Assembly (NCBI RefSeq): GCF_014378035.1
Contig: NZ_JACMOM010000010.1
Coordinates: forward strand, 1-44,594
Reading direction: 5' to 3'
DNA: 44,594 nucleotides
From: Aeromicrobium sp.
GTDB lineage: Bacteria; Actinomycetota; Actinomycetes; Propionibacteriales; Nocardioidaceae
The stretch's first letter is position 1. The number at the start of each line of letters is the position of its first letter. Of the stretch, positions 18,119 to 26,169 are shown piece after piece. Position numbers and translations under genes: made by a program. The notes under the pieces were generated by a model. The model was not told where the DNA came from and searched no databases. It saw only the letters and a program-made list of their open reading frames with translations.

Positions 18119-19819
18119 TCAGTGGACGCGGGGGATACCGGTCTCGGAGACTCCGTGGAACTCATCGCCGAGCTCGACCGGGTGACCCTCGTGCTCGCCG
18201 AGGTGCTGTTCGGCGTGCTGGACATCCTCCGACGTGGGCTTGTCGATGGACCCGTCGTAGTAGAACAGCGCTGCCTTGGCCTTGAGCTTCGCCATGCGGC
18301 CGTGCGGCGCTGCGACGCCGTTGTGGTCGACCTCAGCCGGGGCCTTGAGCGCGGGCAACCTGTCGTGCCTGGTGAGCGTGTACTGGGCACCCACCGGCAA
18401 AGGAGCGTGGCGCTCGGCGAACCCACCGTCGGGCGAGCGTTCGATGACGCCTGTCTCGTAGCCGTGCAGGATCGTGTTGGCATCCTTGCGCTGCAGGCCG
18501 ATGCAGATGCGCTTGGTGGCCATGAACATCAGCACTGGCAGGACGAACAGGCCGATGCGGACGAACCACGTGATCGTGTAGATGTCGAGGTGGAACTTGG
18601 TGGCGATGATGTCGTTGCCACCACCGATCCACAGGACACCGTACGCCGTGATGCCAGCGACGCCGAGTGCAGTGCGCACCGGGGCGTTGCGCGGACGCTC
18701 GAGCAGGTGGTGCTCACGCTTGTCGCCGGTGATCCACTGCTCGATGAAGGGCCAGGCTCCCAGAGCTCCAAAGAACAGAGGCAGCAGCATGGCGGCAGGG
18801 ATGAAGACGTTCCAGCTCCAGGTGAAGCCGAAGAACGTGCTCTCCCAGTTGGGCATGATGCGGACCGCACCCTCGACAAAGCCCATGTACCAGTCAGGCT
18901 GCGAACCTGCTGTCACCTCGGACGGGTTGTACGGCCCGTACGACCAGATCGGGTTGATCTGCAGCAGCGCGCCCATGAGGGCGGTGAAACCGAACACGAC
19001 GAAGAAGAATCCGCCGGCCTTGGCCGCGTAGACCGGGAGCATCGGGTAACCGACGACGTTCTTCTCGGTCCGTCCGGGGCCAGGCCACTGCGTGTGCTTG
19101 TGGTAGACGAGCAGCAGCATGTGGGCGCCGATCAGCCCCAGCAGAAGTGCCGGGATGAGCAGGATGTGCGCCATGTAGAGGCGCGGGATGATGACGTCGC
19201 CGGGAAACTCGCCGCCGAAGACGAAGTACTCGAGGTAGGAGCCGACCAGCGGGATCGAGCGAAGCAGACCGTCGACGAACCTCAGGCCGGTGCCAGACAA
19301 CAGATCATCGGGCAGTGAGTAGCCAGCGAAGCCCTCGATCAGTCCGAGGAGCATCAGCAGGACTCCGATGATCCAGTTGATCTCGCGCGGCCTGCGGTAG
19401 GCGCCCGTGAAGAACACGCGCAGCATGTGCGCGATCATGGCGGCCATGAACAGCGCCGCAGCCCAGTGGTGGATCTGGCGCATGAGGAGGCCGCCGCGGA
19501 TGTCGAACGAGATGTGAAGTGTCGACGCGTAGGCGTTGGACATCTCGAGCCCGTTGAGTGGCGTGTAGGAACCGTTGTAGACCGTCGCGCCCATGCTTGG
19601 CTGGTACCAGAACGTGAGGAACACGCCGGTCAGCAGCAGGACGACGAAACTCCAGAGAGCAACCTCGCCCAGCATGAACGACCAGTGCTCGGGGAACACC
19701 TTGCGGAGGTTTTTCTTGGCCAGACCGGCCAGTCCGAGGCGGTCATCCAGCCATTCGACCGGGCCGGCGGCCTTCTTGCCTAGTGGTGTCTTTTCGATGT
19801 CGGTGTACTCGACGCTCAT
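18119..19819 (-). CDS. qcrB: Cytochrome bc complex cytochrome b subunit
   Basis: 566 aa with eight core membrane helices. The histidine pairs that hold the two b hemes are in helices II and IV (HHWAAALFMAAMIAH near 117-131 and the later AHILLIPALLLGLIGAH stretch). The Qo-site PDWY-type motif appears as QPDWYMGFVEG near 310. The long C-terminal extension (about 440-566) is typical of actinobacterial QcrB. It oxidises menaquinol in the inner membrane and is the target of Q203-type drugs in mycobacteria. It overlaps qcrA by 4 nt (ATGA), in the order ctaE-qcrC-qcrA-qcrB. Confidence 0.95.
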   Translation of the reverse strand: MSVEYTDIEKTPLGKKAAGPVEWLDDRLGLAGLAKKNLRKVFPEHWSFMLGEVALWSFVVLLLTGVFLTFWYQPSMGATVYNGSYTPLNGLEMSNAYASTLHISFDIRGGLLMRQIHHWAAALFMAAMIAHMLRVFFTGAYRRPREINWIIGVLLMLLGLIEGFAGYSLPDDLLSGTGLRFVDGLLRSIPLVGSYLEYFVFGGEFPGDVIIPRLYMAHILLIPALLLGLIGAHMLLLVYHKHTQWPGPGRTEKNVVGYPMLPVYAAKAGGFFFVVFGFTALMGALLQINPIWSYGPYNPSEVTAGSQPDWYMGFVEGAVRIMPNWESTFFGFTWSWNVFIPAAMLLPLFFGALGAWPFIEQWITGDKREHHLLERPRNAPVRTALGVAGITAYGVLWIGGGNDIIATKFHLDIYTITWFVRIGLFVLPVLMFMATKRICIGLQRKDANTILHGYETGVIERSPDGGFAERHAPLPVGAQYTLTRHDRLPALKAPAEVDHNGVAAPHGRMAKLKAKAALFYYDGSIDKPTSEDVQHAEQHLGEHEGHPVELGDEFHGVSETGIPRVH

Positions 19820-20865
19820 ACTTTATTGTCCAACTTCTTTTGGTCCCGCGCGAGTTGTGGGTAGCTCGGGCCGACGATCTCAGGGAAGTCACTCACCGCG
19901 ATGATGTAGCCCTCTGCGTCGAGTGCCAGCGGCATCTGGGGGAGAGGCCGGTGGGCGGGGCCGAAGATCGGCTTGCCGTTGTTACCGAGGTCGAACGTCG
20001 ACTGGTGGCACGGGCACAACAGGTGGTGCGTCTGCTGCTCCCACAGGCTGATCGGACAGCCGACGTGGGTGCAGATCTTGGAGAAGCACAGGATGCCGTC
20101 GATGCCCCAGTTTTCGCGACCCTTGGACGGGGTGATGTCTTCTGGACGCATGCGGACCATGATGACGGCGCCCTTGGACTTGGCCTGCAGGAGCGAGGTG
20201 CCGTGCAGGACCGGCTCGCCGTCGGCGCCCTTTTCGTACATGATCGCTGGCTGCGCGTTCACGAGCTGGCCGACTTGAAGGTCGGCGGGCTTGATCGGGA
20301 TGCCTGACACGTCGTTGACGACCCTCATGCCCTTGGCCCAGACCGTATTGCGCTGGCCCTTGGGGGTCGGCCCGAGGTCGGCCAGCATCACGATGGCCGG
20401 CAGCCCCAGGGCGCCGACGGCACCCAGCAGGCTGTTGCGGATCATCGGGCGACGACCGAAACCGGACTCGGAGATGCCATCATTGAGATCTTGGAGCACC
20501 TCGGCGCGGTCCTCGGCCGAGGACGCTGCCGGGTGGCGCATCTCGATCATCTCGTGGTCACCCATGAGCTTCTTGGCCCATTGGATGATGCCGACGCCCA
20601 TCAGCAGCATTGCGCCACCGAGCGTGGAGCCGAGCGCGAAGTTGGACGCTGACCAGCCGAGGAACGTCTGGTCGCTGTCGATCACGAAGTAGGACACGCT
20701 GAACACCAGCAGGAGCACGGTGGCAGCGCCGAACATCCCGGAGATCTGCCGTTCGGCGCGCTTCTCCTGCGCCGGATCGGTATCGGTGGGCCGGTACTGG
20801 TGCTCCGGGAGTCCTGGATCCTTGATCGGCTCGTCGCTGGCCGTCAGATCAACCTCATTGCTCAT
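19816..20865 (-). CDS. qcrA: Rieske iron-sulfur subunit of the bc complex
   Basis: 349 aa, larger than the usual single-helix Rieske subunit. Three hydrophobic helices (about 45-62, 73-95, 144-163) agree with actinobacterial QcrA. The 2Fe-2S ligands are C265, H267, C284 and H287 (CTHVGC and CPCHQS), and C270 with C286 can form the stabilising disulfide. The cluster takes one electron from menaquinol at the Qo site and hands it to QcrC. ATG start; it overlaps qcrC and qcrB by 4 nt each, so the three are tightly coupled. Confidence 0.96.
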   Translation of the reverse strand: MSNEVDLTASDEPIKDPGLPEHQYRPTDTDPAQEKRAERQISGMFGAATVLLLVFSVSYFVIDSDQTFLGWSASNFALGSTLGGAMLLMGVGIIQWAKKLMGDHEMIEMRHPAASSAEDRAEVLQDLNDGISESGFGRRPMIRNSLLGAVGALGLPAIVMLADLGPTPKGQRNTVWAKGMRVVNDVSGIPIKPADLQVGQLVNAQPAIMYEKGADGEPVLHGTSLLQAKSKGAVIMVRMRPEDITPSKGRENWGIDGILCFSKICTHVGCPISLWEQQTHHLLCPCHQSTFDLGNNGKPIFGPAHRPLPQMPLALDAEGYIIAVSDFPEIVGPSYPQLARDQKKLDNKV

Positions 20866-21698
20866 TTCTTCTTCACTCTCGCTCCGTGTGCTCCGATCCA
20901 GATGGCGGCGATGATCAGCCCGCCGATGCCGATGATCCAGGTGAACAAGCCGTCGACGACCGGTCCGAGCCCGCCGCCTGCGAGTCCGCCGTAGTCGGGC
21001 TGATTCTGGATCGTCTTGACGTAGGCGATGATGTTGCTCTTGTCCTCTGGCGTGATGACGTCATCGGAGAAGACGGGCATCTGCTGGGGACCGGTGATCA
21101 TGGCTTCGGCGAAGTGCTTGGGGCTGACGCCGGTGAGCTTGGGGGCATACCGGCCGCCGGGCAGTGCGCCGCCTGCGCCGACCGAGTTGTGGCAGGCGGT
21201 GCAGTTGGTGCGGAAGAATTCTCCGCCCTGTTTGATCTGAGCGACCGTCTTGCCCGAGATGTCTGTGTAGGTGCTGTCCGGGATGGCCGGACCGGGCGCC
21301 AGCGAAGCGATGTAAGCCGCGAGCAGCCTCGTCTCAGCGGGGGAGTACTCCGGAGCCTTGCGCGGTGCCTGCGGGGCCGCCTGCGCCATGGGCATGCGAC
21401 CTGTGCCGACCTGGAAGTCGACCGAGGCAGCGCCGACGCCCACAAGCGTCGGTCCGTAGTTGCCCCCGCGCTTGGTGACAATGCCTTCGGCGTTCTTGCC
21501 GTGGCAGCTGGCGCAGCCAACGAGGAACAGTTGTCGCCCCGCTTCCACGTCGCGCGAGGACGACTCGTCCGCGGTAGCAGGCTTCGGCGCGAACGCTGAG
21601 TAGAGGCCTCCGGCAACAACAAGTCCCATGAGGAGCACGACGAAGCCGGCAAGTGGATGCCGGCGTCTGGTCGACAGTTTCCGCACCGAGAGCCTCAT
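20862..21698 (-). CDS. qcrC: Diheme cytochrome c subunit of the bc complex
   Basis: 278 aa. One signal-anchor helix (about 17-37), two CxxCH heme sites (C62-C65-H66 and C166-C169-H170), and a C-terminal membrane helix ending in KKK. The two c-type domains fuse the roles of cytochrome c1 and soluble cytochrome c, so electrons pass straight to the ctaC copper centre within the supercomplex. The ATG at 21698 is preceded by AGGA and, 5 nt away, by TAACTT (21709-21704); this could be an internal promoter after ctaE, 69 nt upstream. Confidence 0.95.
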   Translation of the reverse strand: MRLSVRKLSTRRRHPLAGFVVLLMGLVVAGGLYSAFAPKPATADESSSRDVEAGRQLFLVGCASCHGKNAEGIVTKRGGNYGPTLVGVGAASVDFQVGTGRMPMAQAAPQAPRKAPEYSPAETRLLAAYIASLAPGPAIPDSTYTDISGKTVAQIKQGGEFFRTNCTACHNSVGAGGALPGGRYAPKLTGVSPKHFAEAMITGPQQMPVFSDDVITPEDKSNIIAYVKTIQNQPDYGGLAGGGLGPVVDGLFTWIIGIGGLIIAAIWIGAHGARVKKK

Positions 21699-21767
21699 TC
21701 CTAAAGTTATTCACAACTGATTCAAGTGTACCCGCGGGTGCGGCGAACCGCCGAGGTCTGTGAGGAC

Positions 21768-22406
21768 TCAGCGGATCAGGTAGACGGTGGCGAAGAGGCC
21801 GACCCACACGATATCGACGAAGTGCCAGTAGTACGAGACCACGATCGCGGAGATCGCCTGCTCGTGGGTGAACCTACGCGCGGCAAACGTACGTCCGATG
21901 ACCAGCAGGAAGGCGATCAAACCGCCGACGACGTGGATGCCGTGAAATCCGGTGGCGAGGTAGAACAGGCTGCCATAGGGCGAGCTGGCGATCGTGACGT
22001 TCTCCCGGACGAGCGCGGCGTACTCGGTGGCCTGGCCGCCGATGAATATCGCGCCCATGAGGTAGGTGAGGACGAACCACTCACGCATTCCCCACAACTT
22101 GAACTGAAACAGCTTGCCGCTGCGACCGGGCTTGCCCCGCTCGGCAGCGAACACACCGAACTGACAGGTGACGGAGGAAAGAACCAAGATCGTGGTGTTG
22201 GCGGTCGCGAACGGGATGTTGAGCTTGACCGTCTCGTTGGCCCAGAGCTCGGGGGAGATGTTGCGGACCGTGAAGTAGGCGGCGAACAGCCCCGCGAAGA
22301 ACATCAGCTCGCTGGAGAGCCACACGATCGTGCCAACCGTCACCATCGACGGGCGACCTTCTTGGCCATGGAGTCGGGAAGCAGGAATCACGGATGTAGT
22401 CGCCAC
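21768..22406 (-). CDS. ctaE: Cytochrome c oxidase subunit III
   Basis: 212 aa with five membrane helices, beginning after a short polar head (residues 1-20). Conserved elements: [26 protein letters not shown] near 150-160 and [11 protein letters not shown] near 190, all typical of subunit III, which supports proton uptake of the oxidase. It is separated from ctaCDF and heads the qcr operon, as in mycobacteria. GTG start; CATAAT (22418-22413) lies 6 nt upstream, so it may be leaderless too. Confidence 0.94.
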   Translation of the reverse strand: MATTSVIPASRLHGQEGRPSMVTVGTIVWLSSELMFFAGLFAAYFTVRNISPELWANETVKLNIPFATANTTILVLSSVTCQFGVFAAERGKPGRSGKLFQFKLWGMREWFVLTYLMGAIFIGGQATEYAALVRENVTIASSPYGSLFYLATGFHGIHVVGGLIAFLLVIGRTFAARRFTHEQAISAIVVSYYWHFVDIVWVGLFATVYLIR

Positions 22407-22412
22407 AAGATC

Positions 22413-22424
22413 ATTATGTACGAT
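22413..22424. promoter_or_regulatory. Back-to-back -10 boxes of ctaE and the pseudo-receiver gene
   Basis: Minus-strand CATAAT (22418-22413) ends 6 nt from the ctaE GTG. Plus-strand TACGAT (22419-22424) ends 7 nt from the GTG at 22432. The two boxes touch without a gap, inside a 25-nt intergenic space. Confidence 0.5.
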
Positions 22425-22431
22425 TCACTTC

Positions 22432-22836
22432 GTGAGTGAGCACAAGCCCCTACGTGTCCTGGTCTACAGCGACGATCGTGACGTCCGCGCTGCCGTTCTG
22501 TCAGCGCTCGGAGCTCGGCCCCATCCCGACCTTCCGGCGTTCGAGTATGTCGAGTGCGCCACCGAGCCGGTGGTCTTTCAACACCTTGACGAGGGTGATG
22601 TCGACCTCGTCATCCTCGATGGCGAGGCGGTCCCGGTAGGCGGTATGGGCATTGCCCGTCAGATGAAGGACGAGATCTATCAGGCACCCCCGGTGCTCAT
22701 CCTCACCGGACGTCCGGGCGATGCGTGGCTCGCCACGTGGTCGCGGGCTGAGGCGGCGTTGCCTCACCCGATCGAACCGATTCGCCTGGCCGAGGTCGTC
22801 ATCGACCTTGCACGCGGCGTGCTGCAACCGGGCTGA
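22432..22836 (+). CDS. Single-domain receiver-like protein (pseudo-receiver)
   Basis: 134 aa, one CheY-like alpha/beta domain without output domain. A strand ending in LVILD near 59-63 carries the Asp equivalent to the phosphorylation site, and ILTGRPGD gives the switch Thr. The place where receivers have Lys-Pro reads HPIEP, so the key Lys is replaced. The acidic pair early in the fold appears as YSDDRD. It may therefore not be phosphorylated in the usual way. GTG at 22432 with TACGAT 7 nt upstream; the longer upstream frame would run antisense through ctaE. trpD starts 5 nt downstream, so they are one operon. Function unknown. Confidence 0.7.
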   Translation: MSEHKPLRVLVYSDDRDVRAAVLSALGARPHPDLPAFEYVECATEPVVFQHLDEGDVDLVILDGEAVPVGGMGIARQMKDEIYQAPPVLILTGRPGDAWLATWSRAEAALPHPIEPIRLAEVVIDLARGVLQPG

Positions 22837-22841
22837 GGGCC

Positions 22842-23882
22842 ATGTCGCTGACCTGGCCCGACGTCCTCTCGGCACTCGTGGCCGGGCAGGACCTCGACAC
22901 CGTCTCGACGTCGTGGGCGATGGAAGAGATCCTTTCCGGCAACGCCACCCCCGCGCAGATCGCTGGTTTCGCCGTCGCCCTGCGAAGCAAGGGCGAGACC
23001 TTGGCGGAGGTGCAGGGTCTCGTCGACTCGATGTACCGCCATGCTGTTTCGCTGGAGGTCGACGGCCGGGTCGTCGACATCGTCGGCACCGGGGGAGACC
23101 GCGCACGCACCGTCAACATCTCGACGATGTCCGCGGTCGTGATCGCTGGGGCCGGCATCCCCGTGGTCAAGCACGGCAACCGCGCAGCCTCGAGTTCCAG
23201 TGGATCTGCCGATGTGCTCGAGCAGCTCGGGGTGCGGCTCGACGTCCCACCCTCGAGGCTCGTTGAGGTGCTGGAGACCGCAGGCATCACGTTCTGCTTC
23301 GCGCCGGTGTTCCACTCGTCGCTGCGCTTCGCCGCCGTACCTCGGCGCGAGCTGGGCATCGCAACGACCTTCAACTTTCTCGGACCGCTGACCAATCCCG
23401 CGCGTCCTGAGGCGATGGCTGTCGGAGTCGCCGACGCTCGCATGGCCCCGATCATGGCCGGGGTGCTTGCCGCGCGCGGCGCCGACGCGTTCGTGTTTCG
23501 CGGCGACGACGGCCTCGACGAGATCACCACCACGACCACCACGCAGGTCTGGGTCTCCGACGGGGGGACCGGCACCGTGTCCGGGGAGTCGATCGACCCG
23601 CGCGCGTTCGGGTTCGACTACTCGCCGGGCTCCGACCTCACCGGCGGCGACGCAGCATTCAACGCCAAGGTCTTCGAGCGGGTGCTCGGTGGCGAGGACT
23701 CGTCGGTACGCATCGCGGTGCTGCTCAACGCGGGGGCGGGCATCGCGGCCTACGAGGCATCTGGTGGCGACGTGGAGTCTCGGCTGCGGTCGGGTATCGA
23801 GCGTGCGCGGGAGTCCATCGACTCCGGCGCGGCGACCAAGGTCCTCGAGACCTGGTCGGCAACAACCCAGACCCTCACCTGA
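22842..23882 (+). CDS. trpD: Anthranilate phosphoribosyltransferase
   Basis: 346 aa. It joins anthranilate to PRPP in the second step of tryptophan synthesis. Visible: GTGGD (82-86) and NIST for the PRPP pyrophosphate, KHGNR (110-114), and DGLDE near 222 for the second magnesium. The gene is apart from other trp genes, as in M. tuberculosis Rv2192c. Its ATG is 5 nt after the pseudo-receiver stop. Low-complexity CCCAC-type sequence follows the stop, then an inverted repeat. Confidence 0.94.
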   Translation: MSLTWPDVLSALVAGQDLDTVSTSWAMEEILSGNATPAQIAGFAVALRSKGETLAEVQGLVDSMYRHAVSLEVDGRVVDIVGTGGDRARTVNISTMSAVVIAGAGIPVVKHGNRAASSSSGSADVLEQLGVRLDVPPSRLVEVLETAGITFCFAPVFHSSLRFAAVPRRELGIATTFNFLGPLTNPARPEAMAVGVADARMAPIMAGVLAARGADAFVFRGDDGLDEITTTTTTQVWVSDGGTGTVSGESIDPRAFGFDYSPGSDLTGGDAAFNAKVFERVLGGEDSSVRIAVLLNAGAGIAAYEASGGDVESRLRSGIERARESIDSGAATKVLETWSATTQTLT

Positions 23883-23914
23883 GCACCCACCCACACCCAA
23901 CCCCACCCCAACAC

Positions 23915-23988
23915 CGCTCGCGAGTCACTGAGGTCTGGAGTCCGTGGTCCTGAATGACTCCTCGGTGGTCCTGAGTGACTCGCGAGCG
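23915..23988. repeat. Imperfect inverted/direct repeat cluster between trpD and the RAM gene
   Basis: Arms 23915-23933 and 23970-23988 pair over 19 nt with one mismatch (core GAGTGACTCGCGAGCG). Inside lies a further related direct copy: GTGGTCCTGAATGACTCCTCG at 23944-23964 next to GTGGTCCTGAGTGACTCGCG from 23965. There are thus three versions of one 20-24 nt motif, one inverted. It fills most of the space between two convergent genes; it may be a terminator or a member of an extragenic repeat family. Confidence 0.65.
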
Positions 23989-24002
23989 ACATGGGGGAGG
24001 GG

Positions 24003-24278
24003 TCAGAGGCCGATGCTGAAGGCGTCTTCCAGGTCGTGCTGGCTGAAGGTCTGGAACGCAATCTGGGTCTGGGTCGACAGCACCCCATCGACCTTGTTGA
24101 GCTGATCGGCGACGACGCGCGAGATGTCATCGTGCTGACGCACCCGCACCATCGCGAGGAGGTCGAGGTCACCCGTGACCGAGTAGACCTCGCTGACGCC
24201 GGCAATGGCTGCGATTTGCTCGGCGATCTCGGACAGCCGTGAGACCTCGGCATGGATGAAGACGATGGCGGTGATCAC
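24003..24278 (-). CDS. Stand-alone RAM (Lrp/AsnC ligand-binding) domain protein
   Basis: 91 aa, the length of one AsnC-C/RAM domain with no helix-turn-helix. It starts MITAIVFIHAEVSR and shows the babbab pattern with VSEVYSVTGDLDLLAMVRV near 28-46, the ligand-loop region. Such single-domain proteins bind amino acids or pair with full Lrp proteins; the target is unknown here. The GTG at 24278 lies 6 nt after TAGGCT (24290-24285). It stands 9 nt from the upstream nuclease gene but has its own -10. Confidence 0.85.
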   Translation of the reverse strand: MITAIVFIHAEVSRLSEIAEQIAAIAGVSEVYSVTGDLDLLAMVRVRQHDDISRVVADQLNKVDGVLSTQTQIAFQTFSQHDLEDAFSIGL

Positions 24279-24284
24279 GCCCGC

Positions 24285-24290
24285 AGCCTA
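24285..24290 (-). promoter_or_regulatory. -10 box TAGGCT of the RAM gene
   Basis: TAGGCT reads on the minus strand and ends 6 nt before the GTG at 24278; it overlaps the stop region of the upstream nuclease gene. Confidence 0.5.
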
Positions 24291-25991
24291 ACCCGGCTGC
24301 TGGAGCTCGTGCCATGACGCGCTGGCATCCTCGAACGGGGTGAGGTGTCGGGCTCCACCCTCGAGCGAGGCGTGCCACGACCCGCGAACCATGCGCAGGC
24401 CCGGCGAGTCGAGCCAACGGATGAGCGTCTCTGTCTCTTCGGCGGTCGCCGCCGGGATGGGTCCGAATCCGGGCTGGACCGTCTCGGCCGTGGCGAGCAG
24501 CGCGTCGACCCACCCGGAGGGATGGACGCCGCGCGGCAGGATGCCGGCGGCGGCGAGCCGGCCGAACCGGATAACATGAATTTCCCAACCCGCAGGGTGA
24601 GGGATCGCGGCGACGAGCTCGGCGGTCCCGGTGAGCTCGCGAAGCCGCTGGGTGCGCACCACCGCCCGCAGAAAGCCTGTGAGCCGGTCGCGCCAGATCG
24701 CCGCGTCCTCAAAACGTTCGGCACGTGCGAGGTCGAGCATGTGGGCGCGGACGATGATGACGAGCTCTTCAGGGTCGGCGGTCATGGCTCGGCGCACGCG
24801 CGAGACTTCGGCGGCATACTCGGCGATGTCGGCAGATCCGTCGCAGGGGGAGAGGCAATGCCCCATCTCGGCGAGGGCGCACGCAGGACGACGAGACTTG
24901 GCCGCGAGCCGCGGCGTGCACTGCCGGATGCGGAACGAGTCGTGCAGGGCAGTGAGCGCACCTTCGGCAGCCGCCCGACCCCGGAACGGGCCGATGTAGT
25001 CGGCGTCGTCGTCGAGGATCTTGCGGACGATGGAAAGCCGCGGCCACGGCTCGCGGGTGAGCTTGAGCCAGCTCAGACGATCAGGGAACCGCGAGCGTCT
25101 GTTGTAGGGAGGTCGGTGTCGGCCGATGAGACGGAGCTCGCGCACCTGCGCCTCGAGGGCGGTGGCGCACACGATGCCCTCGATGCGTTGGGCCAGCATG
25201 ACCATCTCACCCATGCGGGTGCGGGTCTCGGCCTTGGTGAAGTAGGAGCGGGTGCGAGACCGCAGGTTGCGTGAGGTGCCGACGTAGAGGATGGCATCGT
25301 TGGCGTCGCGGAACAGATAGACCCCGGGAGCCTCGGGCAGGTGTTCGGCGAGGTGCCGCTTGCGACGCTGCTCGGGCTTGACCTTCGAGGTGTATGTCGA
25401 CACCTCCTCGAGCGTCGTGACGCCCAGGGGGCCAAGGCGCTCGAACAATGCGTGCAGCACGTCGACGGTGGCCCGGGCGTCGGACAGTGCACGGTGGTTG
25501 GGTGTCGTGGTGGCGCAGAACCGCGCGGCAAGCGTGGAGAGCTTGCAGTTGGGAACCTCTTCACGCGACAGGATTCGCCGTGCGAGGACTGCTGTGTCAA
25601 GCACCTCGAAGCTGGGCCACACGATGTCGAGCTCGAGGCTGAAGTGCTTGAGGAAACCGATGTCGAAGGGTGCGTTGTGCGCCACCAGCACGCACCCGCG
25701 GGCGAACTCCAGAAAGCTCGGCAACACCTCGGCGATGCGGGGCGCGTCGATGACCATCTGGTTGGTGATGCCCGTGAGCACCGTGATGAAGGCGGGGATG
25801 GCCTCGTCGGGGTTGAGGAGCGTCTGGAACTCCCCGAGGACCTCGCCGCCCCGCACCTTGACTGCGCCGAACTCGGTGATCTTGGATCCCTTGGCCGCCG
25901 ACCCACCGGTGGTCTCGAGGTCGACGACGCAGAACGTCGTGTCGGACAGGGGACGGCCGAGCTCGTCGAACGATCCTTGGACTGCGTGCAC
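24288..25991 (-). CDS. DEDDh exonuclease fused to UvrC-like GIY-YIG nuclease
   Basis: 567 aa. Residues 15-185 are a DnaQ-type 3'-5' exonuclease: D24 and E26 in VVDLETTG, D110 in HNAPFD, and H166 with D171 in HRALSDARATVD. Residues 220-300 are a GIY-YIG domain (GVYLF, then ILYVGTSRNLRSR, with E at about 280 or 285). The rest resembles the UvrC middle region (FRGRAAAEGAL, CxxAxxGxCxxPC-like cysteines in CALAEMGHCLSPC). The architecture matches M. tuberculosis Rv2191 and resembles a DnaQ-Cho fusion for DNA repair. The frame is open far upstream (to about 26705), but the GTG at 25991 begins just before the domain and has TAGCGT 7 nt upstream, so I chose it. Confidence 0.88.
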   Translation of the reverse strand: MHAVQGSFDELGRPLSDTTFCVVDLETTGGSAAKGSKITEFGAVKVRGGEVLGEFQTLLNPDEAIPAFITVLTGITNQMVIDAPRIAEVLPSFLEFARGCVLVAHNAPFDIGFLKHFSLELDIVWPSFEVLDTAVLARRILSREEVPNCKLSTLAARFCATTTPNHRALSDARATVDVLHALFERLGPLGVTTLEEVSTYTSKVKPEQRRKRHLAEHLPEAPGVYLFRDANDAILYVGTSRNLRSRTRSYFTKAETRTRMGEMVMLAQRIEGIVCATALEAQVRELRLIGRHRPPYNRRSRFPDRLSWLKLTREPWPRLSIVRKILDDDADYIGPFRGRAAAEGALTALHDSFRIRQCTPRLAAKSRRPACALAEMGHCLSPCDGSADIAEYAAEVSRVRRAMTADPEELVIIVRAHMLDLARAERFEDAAIWRDRLTGFLRAVVRTQRLRELTGTAELVAAIPHPAGWEIHVIRFGRLAAAGILPRGVHPSGWVDALLATAETVQPGFGPIPAATAEETETLIRWLDSPGLRMVRGSWHASLEGGARHLTPFEDASASWHELQQPG

Positions 25992-25998
25992 GGCGACC

Positions 25999-26004
25999 AC
26001 GCTA
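25999..26004 (-). promoter_or_regulatory. -10 box TAGCGT of the DEDDh/GIY-YIG gene
   Basis: TAGCGT on the minus strand ends 7 nt before the GTG at 25991 and decides between that start and ATG codons up to 130 nt further upstream. Confidence 0.55.
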
Positions 26005-26110
26005 GGCGCGGCCACCGACAGACCGTGGAGACTCGCCGACGCGGCCGATCCGGGGACGTCTGTCGACGCCCTCGACACGACATGCCGGTGTTTTTGTCCG
26101 AGCAGTCTCC

Positions 26111-26116
26111 TAGCGT
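26111..26116 (+). promoter_or_regulatory. -10 box TAGCGT before the mini-ORF
   Basis: TAGCGT ends 5 nt before the ATG at 26122, so transcription should start at or within a base or two of that codon. Confidence 0.5.
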
Positions 26117-26121
26117 GATGC

Positions 26122-26169
26122 ATGTCCTCGAATGACGGGGACCAACCAGCACAGGAGGTGCCGGCATGA
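26122..26169 (+). CDS. Leaderless 15-aa mini-ORF coupled to the Cys4 protein
   Basis: Encodes MSSNDGDQPAQEVPA. Its ATG is placed at the expected transcription start after TAGCGT, and its stop TGA (26167-26169) overlaps the ATG of the next gene (ATGA). A GGAGG at 26154-26158 lies inside the mini-ORF, 7 nt before the downstream ATG, so the Cys4 gene also has its own ribosome site. Whether the peptide itself matters, or only its translation, cannot be told. The peptide has no Cys, Trp or rare-residue run that would mark a classic attenuator. Existence is inferred from layout alone. Confidence 0.4.
   Translation: MSSNDGDQPAQEVPA

Noticed and set aside
23883-23914. CCCAC-rich low-complexity run after trpD as a possible CRISPR-like or microsatellite repeat
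   Set aside because: Too short and irregular; there are no spacers or evenly spaced units.
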